Part shown: positions 1 through 13,424 of the stretch, piece after piece | How the letters are laid out: each line of letters starts with the position of its first letter | Position numbering within the stretch: the first letter of the stretch is position 1 | From: Theristus sp. LFF4_11 | Lineage: Eukaryota > Nematoda > Chromadorea > Monhysterida > Xyalidae | DNA length: 64,000 nucleotides | Reading direction: 5' to 3' | NCBI GenBank assembly: GCA_030248135.1 | Contig: JASANC010000641.1 | Coordinates: 108,730-172,729 of the forward strand | Notes under the pieces: generated by a model | The model's input: only the letters and a program-made list of their open reading frames with translations | Databases searched by the model: none | What the model was told of the DNA's origin: nothing | Translations under genes and position numbers: made by a program

Positions 1-152
1 AAATGAACAATTCCAGTTGGTCAGTTTCTCCATTTTGTTCCCGATGTTTATGACATCCGCACCAATTTGGTGATACTGAACATTTTGTGCTTTGTGGCAC
101 CTTTCTGCTGTTTTGGAGGATTCCCAACCTGGTACCTTTCAGGAAATAGATC

Positions 153-3100
153 ATGTCGGCTGAAGACACTGGTAAGAAACTAATCGAGTCATTATCGACT
201 GATCTTCGTTCGCTGTCCAATGAAGCCAGAAAGAAGTATCCACATGTAAAAGAGGTGCGAGCAGGGCCTGTGGCCACTTTTTATTCATCTGAATGGAGTT
301 TCAATCAATGTCTTGTCCAGCAAAACACCAAACAATGAAAAATACAATAGCAGAGACCTGTGAAGCCAGAGCTGTAGCTTGCTTCAGCAGCACTTGTGAA
401 GCGGTATGGTGAGCAGCTACGCTGTTTCATGAATGCCGCCTTTGAGATGGCTCGTTTTTCAATCAATCAGGTTTCTTTGTGTGCCTGTGTGCCGTTTAGT
501 GCGTTTTTGTTTTGATGACAACATTTGAATGCACCACCCCACTGAGCAGGCTGCCGAGACGGCGCTGGTGAAGGTTCGCAACCTGCTGAGCGACACGGCG
601 GCCGTCGTGCAGCGGCTGCGTGCCATCAACCAGGACGTGCTGCATCCGTGCTTGATGGCGTGCAACACGCGACACAGCAAACTCGTCCAGGTCGCTCTCT
701 CCGCAATACAACGACTCATCGCATACAAGGCGCTCGATTTGGTGCGTCTTGTTGTTGCTAGTGCACGAACTCTGCAGATCACGAAACGCCCATTCACATG
801 CGAGTCGCCGGTCGCTTGAGAAAACTTCACTCAATACATACATGATTCTTGTTTTGGTCACCAGCAATTTTGTCGCCGGACAAATCTCCGGTCATGTGAA
901 AGGGCCCGAGGCCCGAGTTCACATCGACCCAATCGGCTGACTGCATTGTGGCTCCAGTGACTGATTGCAACTTTCACATTATTCTCGTGGTTCGTGGCAT
1001 AACCATGCGTTGTGTTTTGTCAACGCGACGTTGTTGCTTCGCTCAGAACTGTTCGTCGTCGGTGGTGAACGAGCTGTGGTCGTTGATGGAGGCGGAGTGT
1101 GAAGAGCTGAAACTGCTGCAGACTGTGTCACTGCTCGTCACCACCAGTGACATGGTCACTGGACCCATACTCGCTCGGGTACGCAGTGTGTGTCTTGTTG
1201 TCTGTTTTGCTGATGATTTGTTCAGTGGCAAGTTGTCAGATAAGAATTCGAGTCAGTATGTCGTGTCGTCGGCAGCGGCCTCTGTTTCTTGCAGTGCATC
1301 GTGATGTGTTTTCGACTGCATTTCGCCAAAGATCCGACGGTGATTAACGCAGCCAGCGCCAGTGTACGCCAACTCGTAAATCAGGTCACTTTCACTTATG
1401 ACCTTTCTTTTTGGTTCCGAGACTCAATGCGCGCATGGATACTTTAACAGTTTCATGCATTATGCGGGAATTCAAAGTTGGTCAAATGATCCAAGTCCCC
1501 GAACTGGGGCCGGGTCACTTGGGTTATTTTGAATTGCCACATAAAGATTGAAAGATGTTCCGGATGTTTAAGTAATGTAGACACTGTGCTCCATTTGGCC
1601 ACCTGTGGTAGTGCCAGAGACAAACCACACCGAAATTCATGAGCGTTACACGATCAGTAGTTTGTGATGCAAGCTTTCCACCAATGAGCAATTGCTGTGC
1701 AAGGTGTTCGAGCGTGTCGAGGTGGAAGAAGCGTCTGAGCTGGCGGCGTGCAGCAAAGTGGACGCCGTGAAGGAGCACGCACAGGCACACGGCGCCGCCG
1801 GTGACCCGCTCAGGGCGACACTCGTCCAGCAAGCGCCCACTTCGCTGAAGCCAGCCGCCGCCGATGCGTTCATGCTGTTTCAGGTGCTCTGGTCGCATTT
1901 GCTGGCCTTGACCAATGGTGTTCACATTCATGTTATGTTTTGGACACTGATTGGAACAAGAATTTGTTTGAGTTTTTGCGAAATTCACATCATTAATTTT
2001 ATTCTTGTCAGGATATTTGTGTGCTGATCAATGGAGAACGCCCTTTGTGGCTTATCGGAATCACAGACATGACACGAACACTGGGACTGGAGCTGCTGGA
2101 AAGCGCTCTCGCACAACACGCCACCGTACTAAAATCGGTTAGTGGTTTTCATTTGCTGGTTTTGGCTCGGTTGTACGTGCACGCAGGTGTTCTGCGTTCT
2201 GTATTTTTGTCACTTTTAACTATTTCAGCATGCAGAATTCGTGTTCCTCATGAAGGAGAACGTCTGTCCGTTGGTGATCAAATTGTTCTCACCGAATCTC
2301 AAGTTCGTCCAAGTGCCCGCGCAACATCGTGCCCGCCACCATGGCCAACACGACTCGGTTGGTGCTTTGAATGTTCGCTTCTCGCGTGCCTTTTTACAGA
2401 GAATTGGACCCCTCCCCCCCCCCGGAACATTGCCGGTGCTTTCTGCTGTCAGTTTTAGTGATTCGGTGGTTTGCATTTGTGTTCCCCTGCGCAAACGTGT
2501 CCGTGTGTTCTGCACAGGGCACGTGCGCACGCGACCGCCCGTACTTCCCGATCGCAATGCGCCTGCTGCGTGTCGTGTCCGTGCTGTTGACCGAGTACAA
2601 GCAAACGCTCGTCACAGAGTGCGAGATCTTTCTCTCGTTGATTCTCAAGTTTCTCGACCCCGACAAACTGCCGTGGCAGCGTGCGCTCGCCCTCGAGGTG
2701 CTCCATCGACTGATGGCGAAATGGCAATATCTGCGGTCGGTCGCCCACTTGCACCACTGCTTCGTGTCGTTTTCATGCGTCTGCCACTCTGCGACTCAGT
2801 GTGCTTGCGGACGTGCAAAGGAACACTTCATGCTTGGTGCGGCAATTCAAAATTGCATTGATGACTGTCGTATCTTTGGTAGATTTGGGTCATTTGTGCA
2901 ATGTTGAAATGTCCACCTAAAGCATGAAATTGATTTTCTATCCATGTGTCATTTGAATCGCGGACCTTGAAACAAAGGTTTTTGTTTATTTGTTTGTTTA
3001 TTTGTTTGGTCGCGTGCCGGTTCCGGAAACCATAAGGTACCAAACTCCGGCGGATACGGGCAATACAATTTACCCTCGGATCTGGAGGGAATAGACCATT

Positions 3101-6100
3101 AGTTGTTATTCGTCACTTTAGTTCCTCCATTATGGAACTTTCCACCTACAGAACGGTAGACGAAACCCCTAACCTGCGCTACAGACGCGACAGTTACGGT
3201 TCAATAAACTTTTACATTGGGCATTTCAGCGCGTACTGCATCAATTACGACTTGAAACCGAATTCAACGAAACTTTTGGAGACGACGGTGAACGGACTTG
3301 CGTCGATGGTGCAGCTGTCGTTCACACCAACGCCCTCCAACACACAGCAGCACGCTGGGGGTGAGACCCGACTGGCAACGTCGTGCATTCTGTGAAGAGC
3401 CGGTCGCCCAGCACCCAGCCCGGGCCTTGTCGTGCTGACGAGCCTGGGGGCTTACCAGGCGAAACCGCAAGAATTTGCTTGCGCTGGCTGTAAAACAGCA
3501 ACATTGTCACAATGTCCACGTTCCATGTTCCATGCAAAGTTATGAACAATTCTCAGGACAAATGGATTCCGCGACGGACGCATCGTCTGAGGATGCGAGC
3601 TCGTCTGTCGTTGGTCAGCCTGGCTTCTTTTACCGAGGCGTCTGGCAGCCGTTGTGTTTCGTTGCACCGCAGGGGGTGCCGAAAGCGCTGTTGTTAGTTA
3701 GATTGATTTGTCAATGCGTGTATCCGTGTCTAGCATACCCGCGCGACCGTGTGCGGTACCGATGTGCGCAGCCCTCAAACCGGTGTCGCTAAAATGCTAC
3801 CGCAACACATTTCTTGCGGGCTGCACACATTGGTACCCCACACCGTCGCACCGGCACGGGTATGGTGTCTATTGTACACGAGTTTTTTTTATTTTCCATT
3901 TTTGTGCTTGGCAGTAGTTTTCGATTTGGTAGTAAGTAATTTCGCAAGCATTCGCGTGCATCCATGGACGGCGCTGCGTGTCTTGCTTTGTATTCAGATT
4001 GGAGCTGGTTGACAAACACGAGGCACCAGAGCTTGCTGCTGGCTATTGTCTCTCACTGGCGTACACGTGCATTGTTGATGCCACTTATGGGCTGCAGCAA
4101 GCGCTCGACATTGATGGGCTTCAAGCTGGTATGCGTGTTTCGTTTTGCTTTACAAAGTTCCGAAGGTTTTATTTACAGCGCATGTTTTTTGTAGAGTCGT
4201 CCATTCAGCTGTTCAACTCGGTGCAGATGGGCATCTTGTCCTCGTTGTCACTGTTGCTGGATGCCAGGTACAGTGAATATGGCGTTTAACTTTGCCCCTT
4301 GTCCATTTACGATCGTATCAGAATTGGAAATGCAGAGAATCAGAATTGGATTGTGAATGTGCTCCTTTTGTGCCCCCGGAACGAGCAGCTTGTCGCAATG
4401 TAAACCTTTTTTCACATTTTTGCACGTACAGTCTTGACGAGAACGTCACGGAAACGCTGCTGAAGTGTGCGAGTCACCTGCTGCAAATGTCGTGTGCCGT
4501 GCGTCGTATGGACGTGCGTGACGCGTGCATTGGTGCTGTGTGCAAAGTGGCACTGCCCCCGAACTACATTGCCAGACTGCTGACAGGCACCGATTCATCG
4601 GCAAACGTTGGCAGTGCACGAATGATCACGCCGCAAGGTACAGTGCTGAGGTGGCACAGAACACACAGCTGCACTGCACCTTGCGAACACTGTGGCTGCT
4701 GGTGGCTGACACCCCAAACTGCTGCAGTGCAACACCGCTGTTGTAGTGGCGACACCGATCAATCGCAACCTGATCATACAGTGCAATGACAGTATTTCTG
4801 ACAGAAACGTTTGTGAAGCAAGCGCGACTGTTCTTAGGTTCGCCATCACACAACGAGTCAGACACAGGCGCGCACGCCGCTGCTGGGGGTGGTCAAGTGC
4901 AAGTGGTCGCTGTTGGCACTGCTTGCCCCATGCCGAACTTGCCTGCGTCCATGCAACAGACACAAGTCATGGTCAGGTCGTTTTTGGAAAGCATAAATAA
5001 TCTCACGGTATTTTGGTGAAATTTCCCCAAAAAAATTCAGTTGACGTGCAAGAATCTGCAAGCGATGCGCATGCTGATCAGTATGGCACAAGTGAACGGC
5101 GGCAGTCTGCAGGAGTCGTGGAACTTGACGCTCGCCACGCTACAGGTAAGTTGGTCGTTTCCAACTACGCTTAGTTGATTATGTGCTGCGCAACACGGAT
5201 GGTGCAGTTGTGGGCTGGCATCATCATAAATGTGCCCCTTTTCGAAGTCAAAGGCCACCAATGAAATGGTTTTGTCAGCATTTGGTGTGGATGCTCGGTT
5301 TGCGTCCGGCGCACGCGGGCGGATTCCGTCCGGCCGACGGCAAGAGCTCGTCTTCAGGGCCAGGCGACTCGGGCACGGTGCTCACAACGGCCGTGCTCGC
5401 GGACGTGCCCGTCATATCGAACATGCTCAATCAGCTGTTCGAATCAACTGCGTATGTTCTCAGTTGTGCTTGAAGTCCCTTTTGGCATTTTAATTTGTGC
5501 AAAGATTAATCCAAAAAGTGACACTCAATTAGGTCACTGGACGATGTCTCGCTGCATCACGTGTTGGCAGCGTTATACAAACTGAACACCGAGTCAATGC
5601 AGGTCAGTTGGTTGCGATGAAAACTGTGACAACTGTAAATCACTTGCTCACAACAGTGACAGTTTGCTTTTGTTGTGCAGGTCGCCTTGTCACAACGTGA
5701 GCCATCGTATTTCGCGTGCGCTAAACTGCTGCAGACAGGTCTCGTGAACATTGCACGAATGAACATATACTGGAAACCGATCAGTGCGCATCTGGTCGAG
5801 GTCTGTCGAGCTTTGTGTTTTTACTGGGAGTGCGTGCGAATGATGTTTGCTGCGTTTATTGCAGGTTTGCAACCATCCATACGCGTCCTTGCGTGAGTGG
5901 GGCGCCGTGGCTGTGATGAAACTCGTGAAAATGGCCGCTGCCGTGTCGCTGGATGAAACGTGCACAATGCAGCCAACTGAACGGGTGCATTCTTTGCTGA
6001 GTATAACGTCATTATATTGCTGTATTGGCTAGAATGCACTGATTGGTCAGGTGCATTTGAAAAAAATGCAAATTATAATCACCACATTATCTGCATCACG

Positions 6101-9100
6101 TGTTGCATTGCTGGGTCTTCATATCATATGCCGTTTTATTTGAGCAATTTGCACAATCAATATGTCAGAATGCACCGTGAACAGCGTTTGCAGCAGCAAC
6201 GAATGGCGTGTGTTGTGGGCACCCTCGAGGACATGTGCGAGTGTGCGTACGAGGACGTGCGCCTGCAGCAGATGGACACCGTGGTGCACCTCTTGCACGA
6301 CCACGCACCCCAGTGGCCGGCTGCCTTGTGGCCTGCGCTCATTCGTGTCGTCGGCGCATCTGTCACCAACAAACAGCACATGTAAGCTGCAGCATTGTGA
6401 GGTGCCGTGAAACATGGGAACCCTTGAGAAGCACATGCTCATACATGCATACTCTGCCGTGTCACTCGGAATGCACGATCCGTTCTGAGCAAGTCCGGTC
6501 GCACGGATCAGTTACGGGGCACTTGGCGAAACCGCAAACAGCAACACTTGCCCGTATCGAAGTCGATTATGGCATGACGCTGATATAAAACGTGAGGTTT
6601 GATGTTGCAGATTCGGCGAGGCGTTGGTCAAGCAAAGTTTCCAGGCGGTGAATCTTTTGGTGACCGACTTCATGCAGCTGCTGTCGTTGCCGTGTGTTCG
6701 TCAGCTGGTCCAGGTGGACGCACACTTTGCTGCGCAGTCGGTCGAGCTCAACATCAGTCTCTCGGCGCTGGCGCTGCTGGTCGGGCTTTTTTGTTCCGTT
6801 GAAAATGATTCGTAGAGTTCATGGACTCAATGAACATTGTCAGCTAATGAGCCAACGAGTTATTATAATTATCAGCCTATCACACCGAGTCACAGTTTTG
6901 TGCAGTTCGATTACACGTGTTTATTTTTTTGAAACTGCGGTTGGCTTGTGGACTGGGTTACCATGGTGCGCCCCGTGAAGAGCACTGGCAGCGTGGTTTG
7001 CATTGCAGTGGACCATCTCGGATCACCTGTACCGCTGTGTGCCCGGACGTGCAGCAGACGAAGCGCACGAGCAACTCTGGCTTGATCTGTACAAATGCCT
7101 TGGCCGGCTGTGCGTTGACGCACGCCCACCGGTGCGAAAGAGTGCCGCGCACACACTGCTGCAGACGAGCACAACGCACGGCAACGCACTCAGCACGCAC
7201 GCCTGGCAGAACATGATGCAGCTGGTGAGGCAGCGTTTACACAGCACTGAACGCACACAGTCAAATGGAGCCAGCCAGCTCGTCACGTGCAAACAACGCA
7301 GTCCAATTGTCAATCAGATACAGTCAGCTGATTTGCTGCGTTTAAATTTAGTTCACCGGATCAATGCGACCAGCTCGATGCAGACAATGCGTGTGCCAAA
7401 TTCAAGTGCCAAAAAGGCACAAATTGCATTCGGTTCACAATTCTACTGGCACTGTATTTATAGGACACGATGCAAAGCTAGTCAGGTGTATATATTTCAA
7501 TTGAGCGCTCAATTTCGACAAGCGCAGGTGGTGTTCCCGATGATGAGCGCAGTTGTGGACAGTCTGTCGACGGCCTCCACGAGCAAATTGAACGGAGGCA
7601 GCTTGGAGTCAGCGAGCAGTGCGCCGCAGCCGGTTGGCCAGAGCATTTTGATTCACCATTCGCGGGACACTGCCAAGAAACAGTGGACGGAGACGGCCAC
7701 GCAGACGCTCGCTGCCGTCGTGCGCATGGTGAACGTGCAACGCAACACGCTCGTCCAACTCGGTCAGTGCAGGGGGTATGCATGGGCGCAGTATGCACCG
7801 CTGCTTCAATCGAACATTTCATCACAAACGGTTTCTTTCCGATGATGCCTGTGTCTTCCCAAAATAGGACCAACCGATCAGCGATTTCCCATTCACGTTG
7901 CCTATTCAAATTGTCTAATTCTAAAATTGTCGTTGCCAATTCGTATTTTCGATGCTGCAAGCTTCCACTGCAACTGCAGACGATTTCGACCGTATCTGGA
8001 GCACACTGTTGGGCTTCATCGAGCAATCGTGCACCTCGGCCGAGCCTGAGCTCTCGGTTGCATCGCTGCGCAGTCTGCACGAGCTGATCGTGGGTGATGC
8101 GCTGTGCAACACAGGCACGAGCGTCGTCGCCTCCAGTTGCACCAGTGCCCCGCCGGTGCCTGCACGCCACGCCAAAAGTGTCAGTCCGACGGTGACGACG
8201 ACGCAAAAGTTCACGATTGCACCGAACTTGGTGGCCGACAGCAAACAGACGCCGCTGCCACCGGCCACTTGGAGGAACACGTGGCAGGTATGCAATGTTG
8301 TTGCAAGGTCGCTTGTGACTTCGTTGTGGGCTCAGAGCATCAGTAGGGAGATAACGGTTGAGAATAGCTTGCTGATCAAATGCGCTGAGCCGCTGGCATG
8401 CCAGAGACGTGCCTTTGAATTGTACCCGAGAATCTGTTCTTCCGTTCTTAAATTTTTCCCCTGGTGTAAAATAACAGAAGTGAAATTCTTTCTAAAACAG
8501 AAAACAGAATAAAGTGGGCAAACAGGTTGGTCTTGATCTCAGTCAGTTTGTTGTCGTCCATGCAGACATGGCTGCAAACAGCGATGGCGTTAACAACGAG
8601 CGCCCAGCCGGCTGGCACCAAACGAGCCGCCAAAGGCTCGCGCAATTCAGCAAACGCGCCAAGAGACGCGGTCGTTACGAGGGAGCCAGGCGCTGAAGCG
8701 GACGCAGCACGAAATGCGAACAGTGGAACATTCTCAATTGGCGTCGCGTCACCACAGCAGGTTACTGTGCAATTCTTCTTTCGTGTGTTTGTTTGCATGC
8801 ATAGTGTTTTATCACCACAGTTTTATCACTACGTTCAGATCACAGTTCTGTTGCACGCGTTTCTGCCGTTGTTTGAGCAAGTTCATTCAATGGTGGATGA
8901 AAGCGACATGCCCAGACTTTTCAGAGGTAACTGAATTTCATTTTTTGTGTGGATTTATTGCTCCATTTTGCACAATTAAAAAAGAATATCTTCCTCTGAT
9001 CTTGCAGCTTTAAACGGCGCCAACAGCCTGCCAGTGCCAGCTGAGCAAGCTCCATTCATCATGCCGACCGAACGAACGGAAGTGACGCCGACGCAACAGG

Positions 9101-11591
9101 CCATTGTCAACGTCATACAACGACTCTACTCCGTTTGTGGCTCTGCTAGCTTTCACGCAGACGTTTCGTTTTTCCTGAATCCGCTGAAGTCTGAAATCAC
9201 TGAAGTGCGTTTTTTCATTGCCAAAGTGACAACTGCAAGCATTTTCAGGACATGACAGCAGCAGGCAGTCGACTCCGCGGCAAGCTGCCAGCGCTGTACA
9301 GTGTGCTGCTGGACTTTGTGCTGTGCACCTGCCATGCGCCGATGTCCGCCGCTGTGCCCCGTGCCACGCTGATCTCGGTTCGCTTGTTTCATTTGCGGAG
9401 TGGCTGATCTCGTTTGGTTTGTGTTTGCGCTTGTTTTCGTCATAGTTTCTGTGCAGAACGACTGGCTCGTGACGCAGTACGTTCCGTTTGGCGAGCTCTG
9501 TCTTCGGTTGGTGGTGGAATACTACGGACAGACAGCACACTACCAGGACATCGCGAGCAGCGACGTGCTCACTGACATTGTCAGGGTAGGTGTGTCTCAG
9601 CGAGATGCAACGCAGCACAACTGTAAAAGCATAACAAATTGACGCACAGCACGATTCCGCCAATCAGCATGCCAGCCAAGGGCAAATTTCAGAATCCTCA
9701 AATTGGCTATGATTATTGACTGTGGTGGTCGATAGTCGATAGTGGATGTTACAAAAAAAGAATTGAAATGACAAAACGCTAAACCCTGAAGCGAAACGAG
9801 TTTTGTTTGTTGTTTGTTTTGTATTTCAGACGCTGACCGTTCCATTGTCATTGAAATACGACTGTCCCTCGCAGAGCACCTGGAAGCAGTGTGCCTCTGC
9901 GCTGGTCACTGTGCTCAGACTGGGCCTGCCGATCGCGCGACAAAACGGTGTGCGGTCTGTGTGCTGCGTCTCTGCTGTCCACATTGCAAAGCCACGCGCA
10001 TTTCTCGTTTCAGCCAAGCATCACCGTGCGCTGTGGCCGGAGATCGCGAGTGCGTTCGAGAAGTTTCTGTTTCCGAAAAGGTCGGTCTCGACAAGCGTGC
10101 GTGCTCATTCAGGGCGCACGTTTCCCGTGTTCTCAGTGTGTCGCCACTGCCTTCTCTGCATTGCAGCCGTCCAGCCGTGCGTCTGTCGCCGGACGAGCGT
10201 CGTCGTGACGAGCACGTTGACTGCCAAATGGTCGAGTTGATCGGCGTCGAGTTGTTGCCGTTCGCCGCACAGCTGCCCGACGAGTTCGTGCGCACCGTCG
10301 TGCAACTGCTCAACGACGGATCCATCGCGGCACACGACACTTTTGCAGGTCACTGTTGTGCTCAACCCGATGCGTTCGTTACGTTTCAATCAGGCATCTG
10401 TTGCTTGAGCAAATCTTTCCTCCTCCATAATTTTGAGCTCTCTGACCCTCTACGATTTTGGGATCGACTCTCTGCCCCACCTGGGGGGGGGCGATCATCC
10501 CCCCTTCTTATATAAGCCCTCAAGAATCGTGCTTGAGCCTGTCTGTGTGCATGGCCCCTGCATGACGCCTCATGCGAACATGTTCTCAGTTGGATTGGAT
10601 TTGTGTCAGAACGTCGCACGGTTTCCGTGTGCCACCATCGAACGCATTGCAGACGTTGGCATGGTGCAGCAGCGTTGTGAGTTCGCACGTGCGTGCTTTG
10701 AGGCGTTGTTGGCGATGTCGCAGCAACGTGGCGAGCCAGACCTGCTGCAGTCAACGACAGCCAGCAATGCGATCGTGGCAGCTGGCGGCATTGCTGCCAT
10801 TGCGACGCTGCTCTCACGCTGTAAACAGGTATAGGGGTTGATTGCTCTGATACGCTGGATTCGTGCGTGTAGTCTGATTCGTGCTGATATAGTCCTGGGC
10901 TGAACACAGTGCACTTTGTCATGACACTGTAACATCACGCACACATGCGGTCACACACGCGCTGCCGTAATAGCAAATGTGTCCACGTGTGTTTGAGAGC
11001 GTGCAATACTGCTGCGTTGTGAGTGGGGTGTTTGCATACAAGCACGTGCAGAATCGTCCAGATCGGACGTAATGCTGATCAACACTGCCCTGCAGGTGAT
11101 CACCACGTACACCGCTGACGAGCGCACTGCCGCCGGAGTGCCTCTGTCTCAGCAGCGTGTCCATCAGATGTGCAGTGTTCTGTCGGCCGTCGCCACCATC
11201 ATCAGCACAACAAACGCCACTGCCAGCGAGTCGCCCACGCGAAACCTCGCAAACACTGGTTAGCTCAGCGGGTGCTACTGATTCATGTCACTGGGTGCTG
11301 TGGTGTTTTTGTTCAAGTGTTTCACGTTGTCTTCTACAGATCGCGACGACGACGCCTGGCGTGCAGACTTGGTTGATCTGTATCCGCTCATTGTCGACTG
11401 TTGTGTTTGTCGGTGAGTTCAGATCGAAAGTGGGCCGTTTTTTATTCTGATTCGGTTCACGTTCTTTTTTTCTCCACTATTCGAATTTCAGCGACCCAAA
11501 TGTGCAAGAAGCTGTGATGGACGCACTGAAATCCTACAAACTCTTGTTGCACAAGACGCTCAGACCGCAGCAAGCGAGGATGGATTTTTGA
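153..11591 (+). CDS. MON2: MON2 homolog, multi-exon gene (span from start to stop codon)
   Basis: MON2 is a large HEAT-repeat scaffold related to Sec7/BIG ARF exchange factors but lacking the Sec7 domain; it works at the trans-Golgi and endosomes in traffic and recycling. The first exon (153-254) begins [20 protein letters not shown] and ends PHVKE, matching the DCB domain; exon 2 (about 550-741) continues [13 protein letters not shown] and ends in [13 protein letters not shown]. Strong later matches are at 2519-2740 ([15 protein letters not shown] and [18 protein letters not shown]), 5270-5453 ([23 protein letters not shown]), 5681-5985 ([11 protein letters not shown], then [14 protein letters not shown]), 7003-7230, 7630-7760 ([14 protein letters not shown]), 9830-9955 ([18 protein letters not shown]) and 11340-11591. 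It has several dozen short exons with GT-AG introns. The reading ends RPQQARMDF at a TGA at 11589. Most internal exon edges are approximate. A reverse-oriented SINE lies in the intron before about 3239. Confidence 0.93.
2975..3191 (-). mobile_element. tRNA-derived SINE, copy 1, in a MON2 intron
   Basis: The reverse complement starts GTCGCGTCTGTAGCGCAGGT at 3191. This carries a Pol III A box (TAGCGCAGGT) and matches the element at 63045-63262 through its body (TACCGTTCTGTAGGT, then CCGCCGGAGTTTGGTA) to the end near 3011. Beyond that is an AT-rich tail made of AAACAAAT units (2975-3010). The B box here is decayed (AGTTCCATAATGG) whereas copy 2 keeps it, so this copy is probably older. It lies antisense to MON2 and does not interrupt an exon. 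Confidence 0.8.
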
Positions 11592-12317
11592 ACTCGTTTC
11601 GTTCTGAAAACTCATTTCCTCTTTTTTGATTTTGTTTTCCAAATAGTAATCCACTGATGGTGTTGAGGTTGTTTGAATTTTTTGTTGTTGAAATGTGATC
11701 TTAACCTTTAGCTATGAGGTGTCAGGGGCGAATTATTGTTGTTTTGTTTCTTTACGGTTGCAGTATTCAACGTTTGCCGTTTCTCACTTTTGAATACGGA
11801 TTTCAGAAGATGTTTTTCAATTGCATGTGTATCAGTTTTTATTGACTTACCTTTAGCTGGTGTCTCAAACGACTATTTGATGGCTGACAAGTGGCGCAAG
11901 TCAAGATAACCCCCTGTGCTTGCACAGTGTTTGTTCCATTATTTTATAAAAACTACGGTTTCTATAACTGTATATTTGCGACTATTACCAAGTTTCTCAC
12001 CGCGTAGAATGGTCGTTGAATTGCGCTTTTGATTACACTTGATCTGTGCTGTGGGTGACTCGATTGACTTCGAGAACCGATACGTGGCCAATGGGGTGTG
12101 TTTTTACTTTGTGACGTTTCAACCTTTCAACTGTGATCAGATTCTGTTTATATAGTGTGTAACAAGAAGAATGGTTTTTATTGTTGCAGAAAAAAACGTT
12201 TCTTGGTTTTTTTAGTGGTACTTCCACCAGTGAACAATGTTCACGTTCACCATACCTTTCTGGGGTGGCGTCACCAACATGACCAACGCAACAAAAACAG
12301 CAACAATGATCACGATT
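11592..12317. other. Gene-free stretch after MON2
   Basis: About 0.7 kb of AT-rich sequence following the MON2 stop. I see no coding signature, RNA gene or clear repeat here; it should include the MON2 3' untranslated region, but no unambiguous AATAAA close to the stop was found. Confidence 0.5.
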
Positions 12318-13355
12318 ATATTATCTAAAAATGCGGGAGACGCATATAAAAGGAGGAATATGGCCTTGTGTAAGCAGTGAAAGACTTGGCTCGACAACCT
12401 TTTCAAGTCTCTGATGTGGTACACACGGATACAAGTACATAAGAGTCATATTTTTGCGCCGCGTTTGTTGTTTACAAGCTTGTTGAAAAGCGTAAAAATT
12501 TTGAAGTTATCTAGATATTTTTCAATTGTCCTCTTCAGTTTAGTCTAAAATCACATCATGTGCGAAATTCTGTACAGCATGGCCGAATAAATGAGGCAGT
12601 CCATCAAGGCGGGATTAGTCGCTGACTAGGAGTTGTCTTTTTCAAAAATGCCAACATAATTTCCAATCATGTGTGCAAGGGAGAAAGAATGAACAGAATA
12701 ATACGGATAATCCATTAGCTTAAAAAACGCGTCAAATTTGGCATACAATTTGGTTTCTGAACTTCTTTTTCTTTTATTCAAAATTCGCGCGCTCCCTGCA
12801 CCCTGAAAAAAGCTGCCATGTTTAATCGGCTATACTGTAAATTCTGTGCAAAAAACAGAAACATCAGAGATTGCAAAACATTGCTGCATGTAGCTTTATC
12901 GTTGTTGCTAACGTACGCACCGCTGTGCATACAGCAGCACCAGTGCAAAAAGTGTTGTCTTCCGTTGATTTTCACCCTTTTTACCAAACTCTTGTGACAG
13001 GATAAACCGGTGAGTCATTGCCACAGAAGGAGACCTTGCGTTCCCAATGCCTCTGCGATACACTTTGTGCAAACCAGTGTCAGCGATCTAAAGTCTGATC
13101 GTTATTTTAGTGGTTTTAGAGGTCGCTAAATGCTAGAAAAAGGCAAATGTGAAAGTTTCATTTGTCTACAATGTACGAGGGTTGCCACTTGCAACCTAAA
13201 TAAAAAATAAACGGCGCAAAAATATGACTCTTATGTACTTGTATCCGTGTGTACCACATCAGAGACTTGAAAAGGTTGTCGAGCCAAGTCTTTCACTGCT
13301 TACACAAGGCCATATTCCTCCTTTTATATGCGTCTCCCGCATTTTTAGATAATAT
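12318..13355. repeat. Perfect 144-bp inverted repeat flanking 750 bp
   Basis: Left arm 12318-12461 (starts ATATTATCTAAAAATGCGGG, ends TTTTTGCGCCG) is matched base for base by the reverse complement of 13212-13355. The 750-bp spacer is AT-rich with no recognisable protein. I see no target-site duplication at the outer edges (ATT on the left, TCTG on the right). It could be a long-TIR or fold-back transposon whose duplication has decayed, a recent inverted duplication, or an assembly artefact. The lack of any mismatch suggests recent origin or ongoing gene conversion. Confidence 0.9.
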
Positions 13356-13424
13356 TCTGACTTTTACATAAGCCCCGAAGGTCGGACCAAAATCACAATA
13401 CGTTGGGCACACAACTCAGGTTTT

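Noticed and set aside
12318..13355. Foldback transposon with confirmed boundaries
   Set aside because: No target-site duplication could be found at either edge, so only the inverted repeat itself is claimed.
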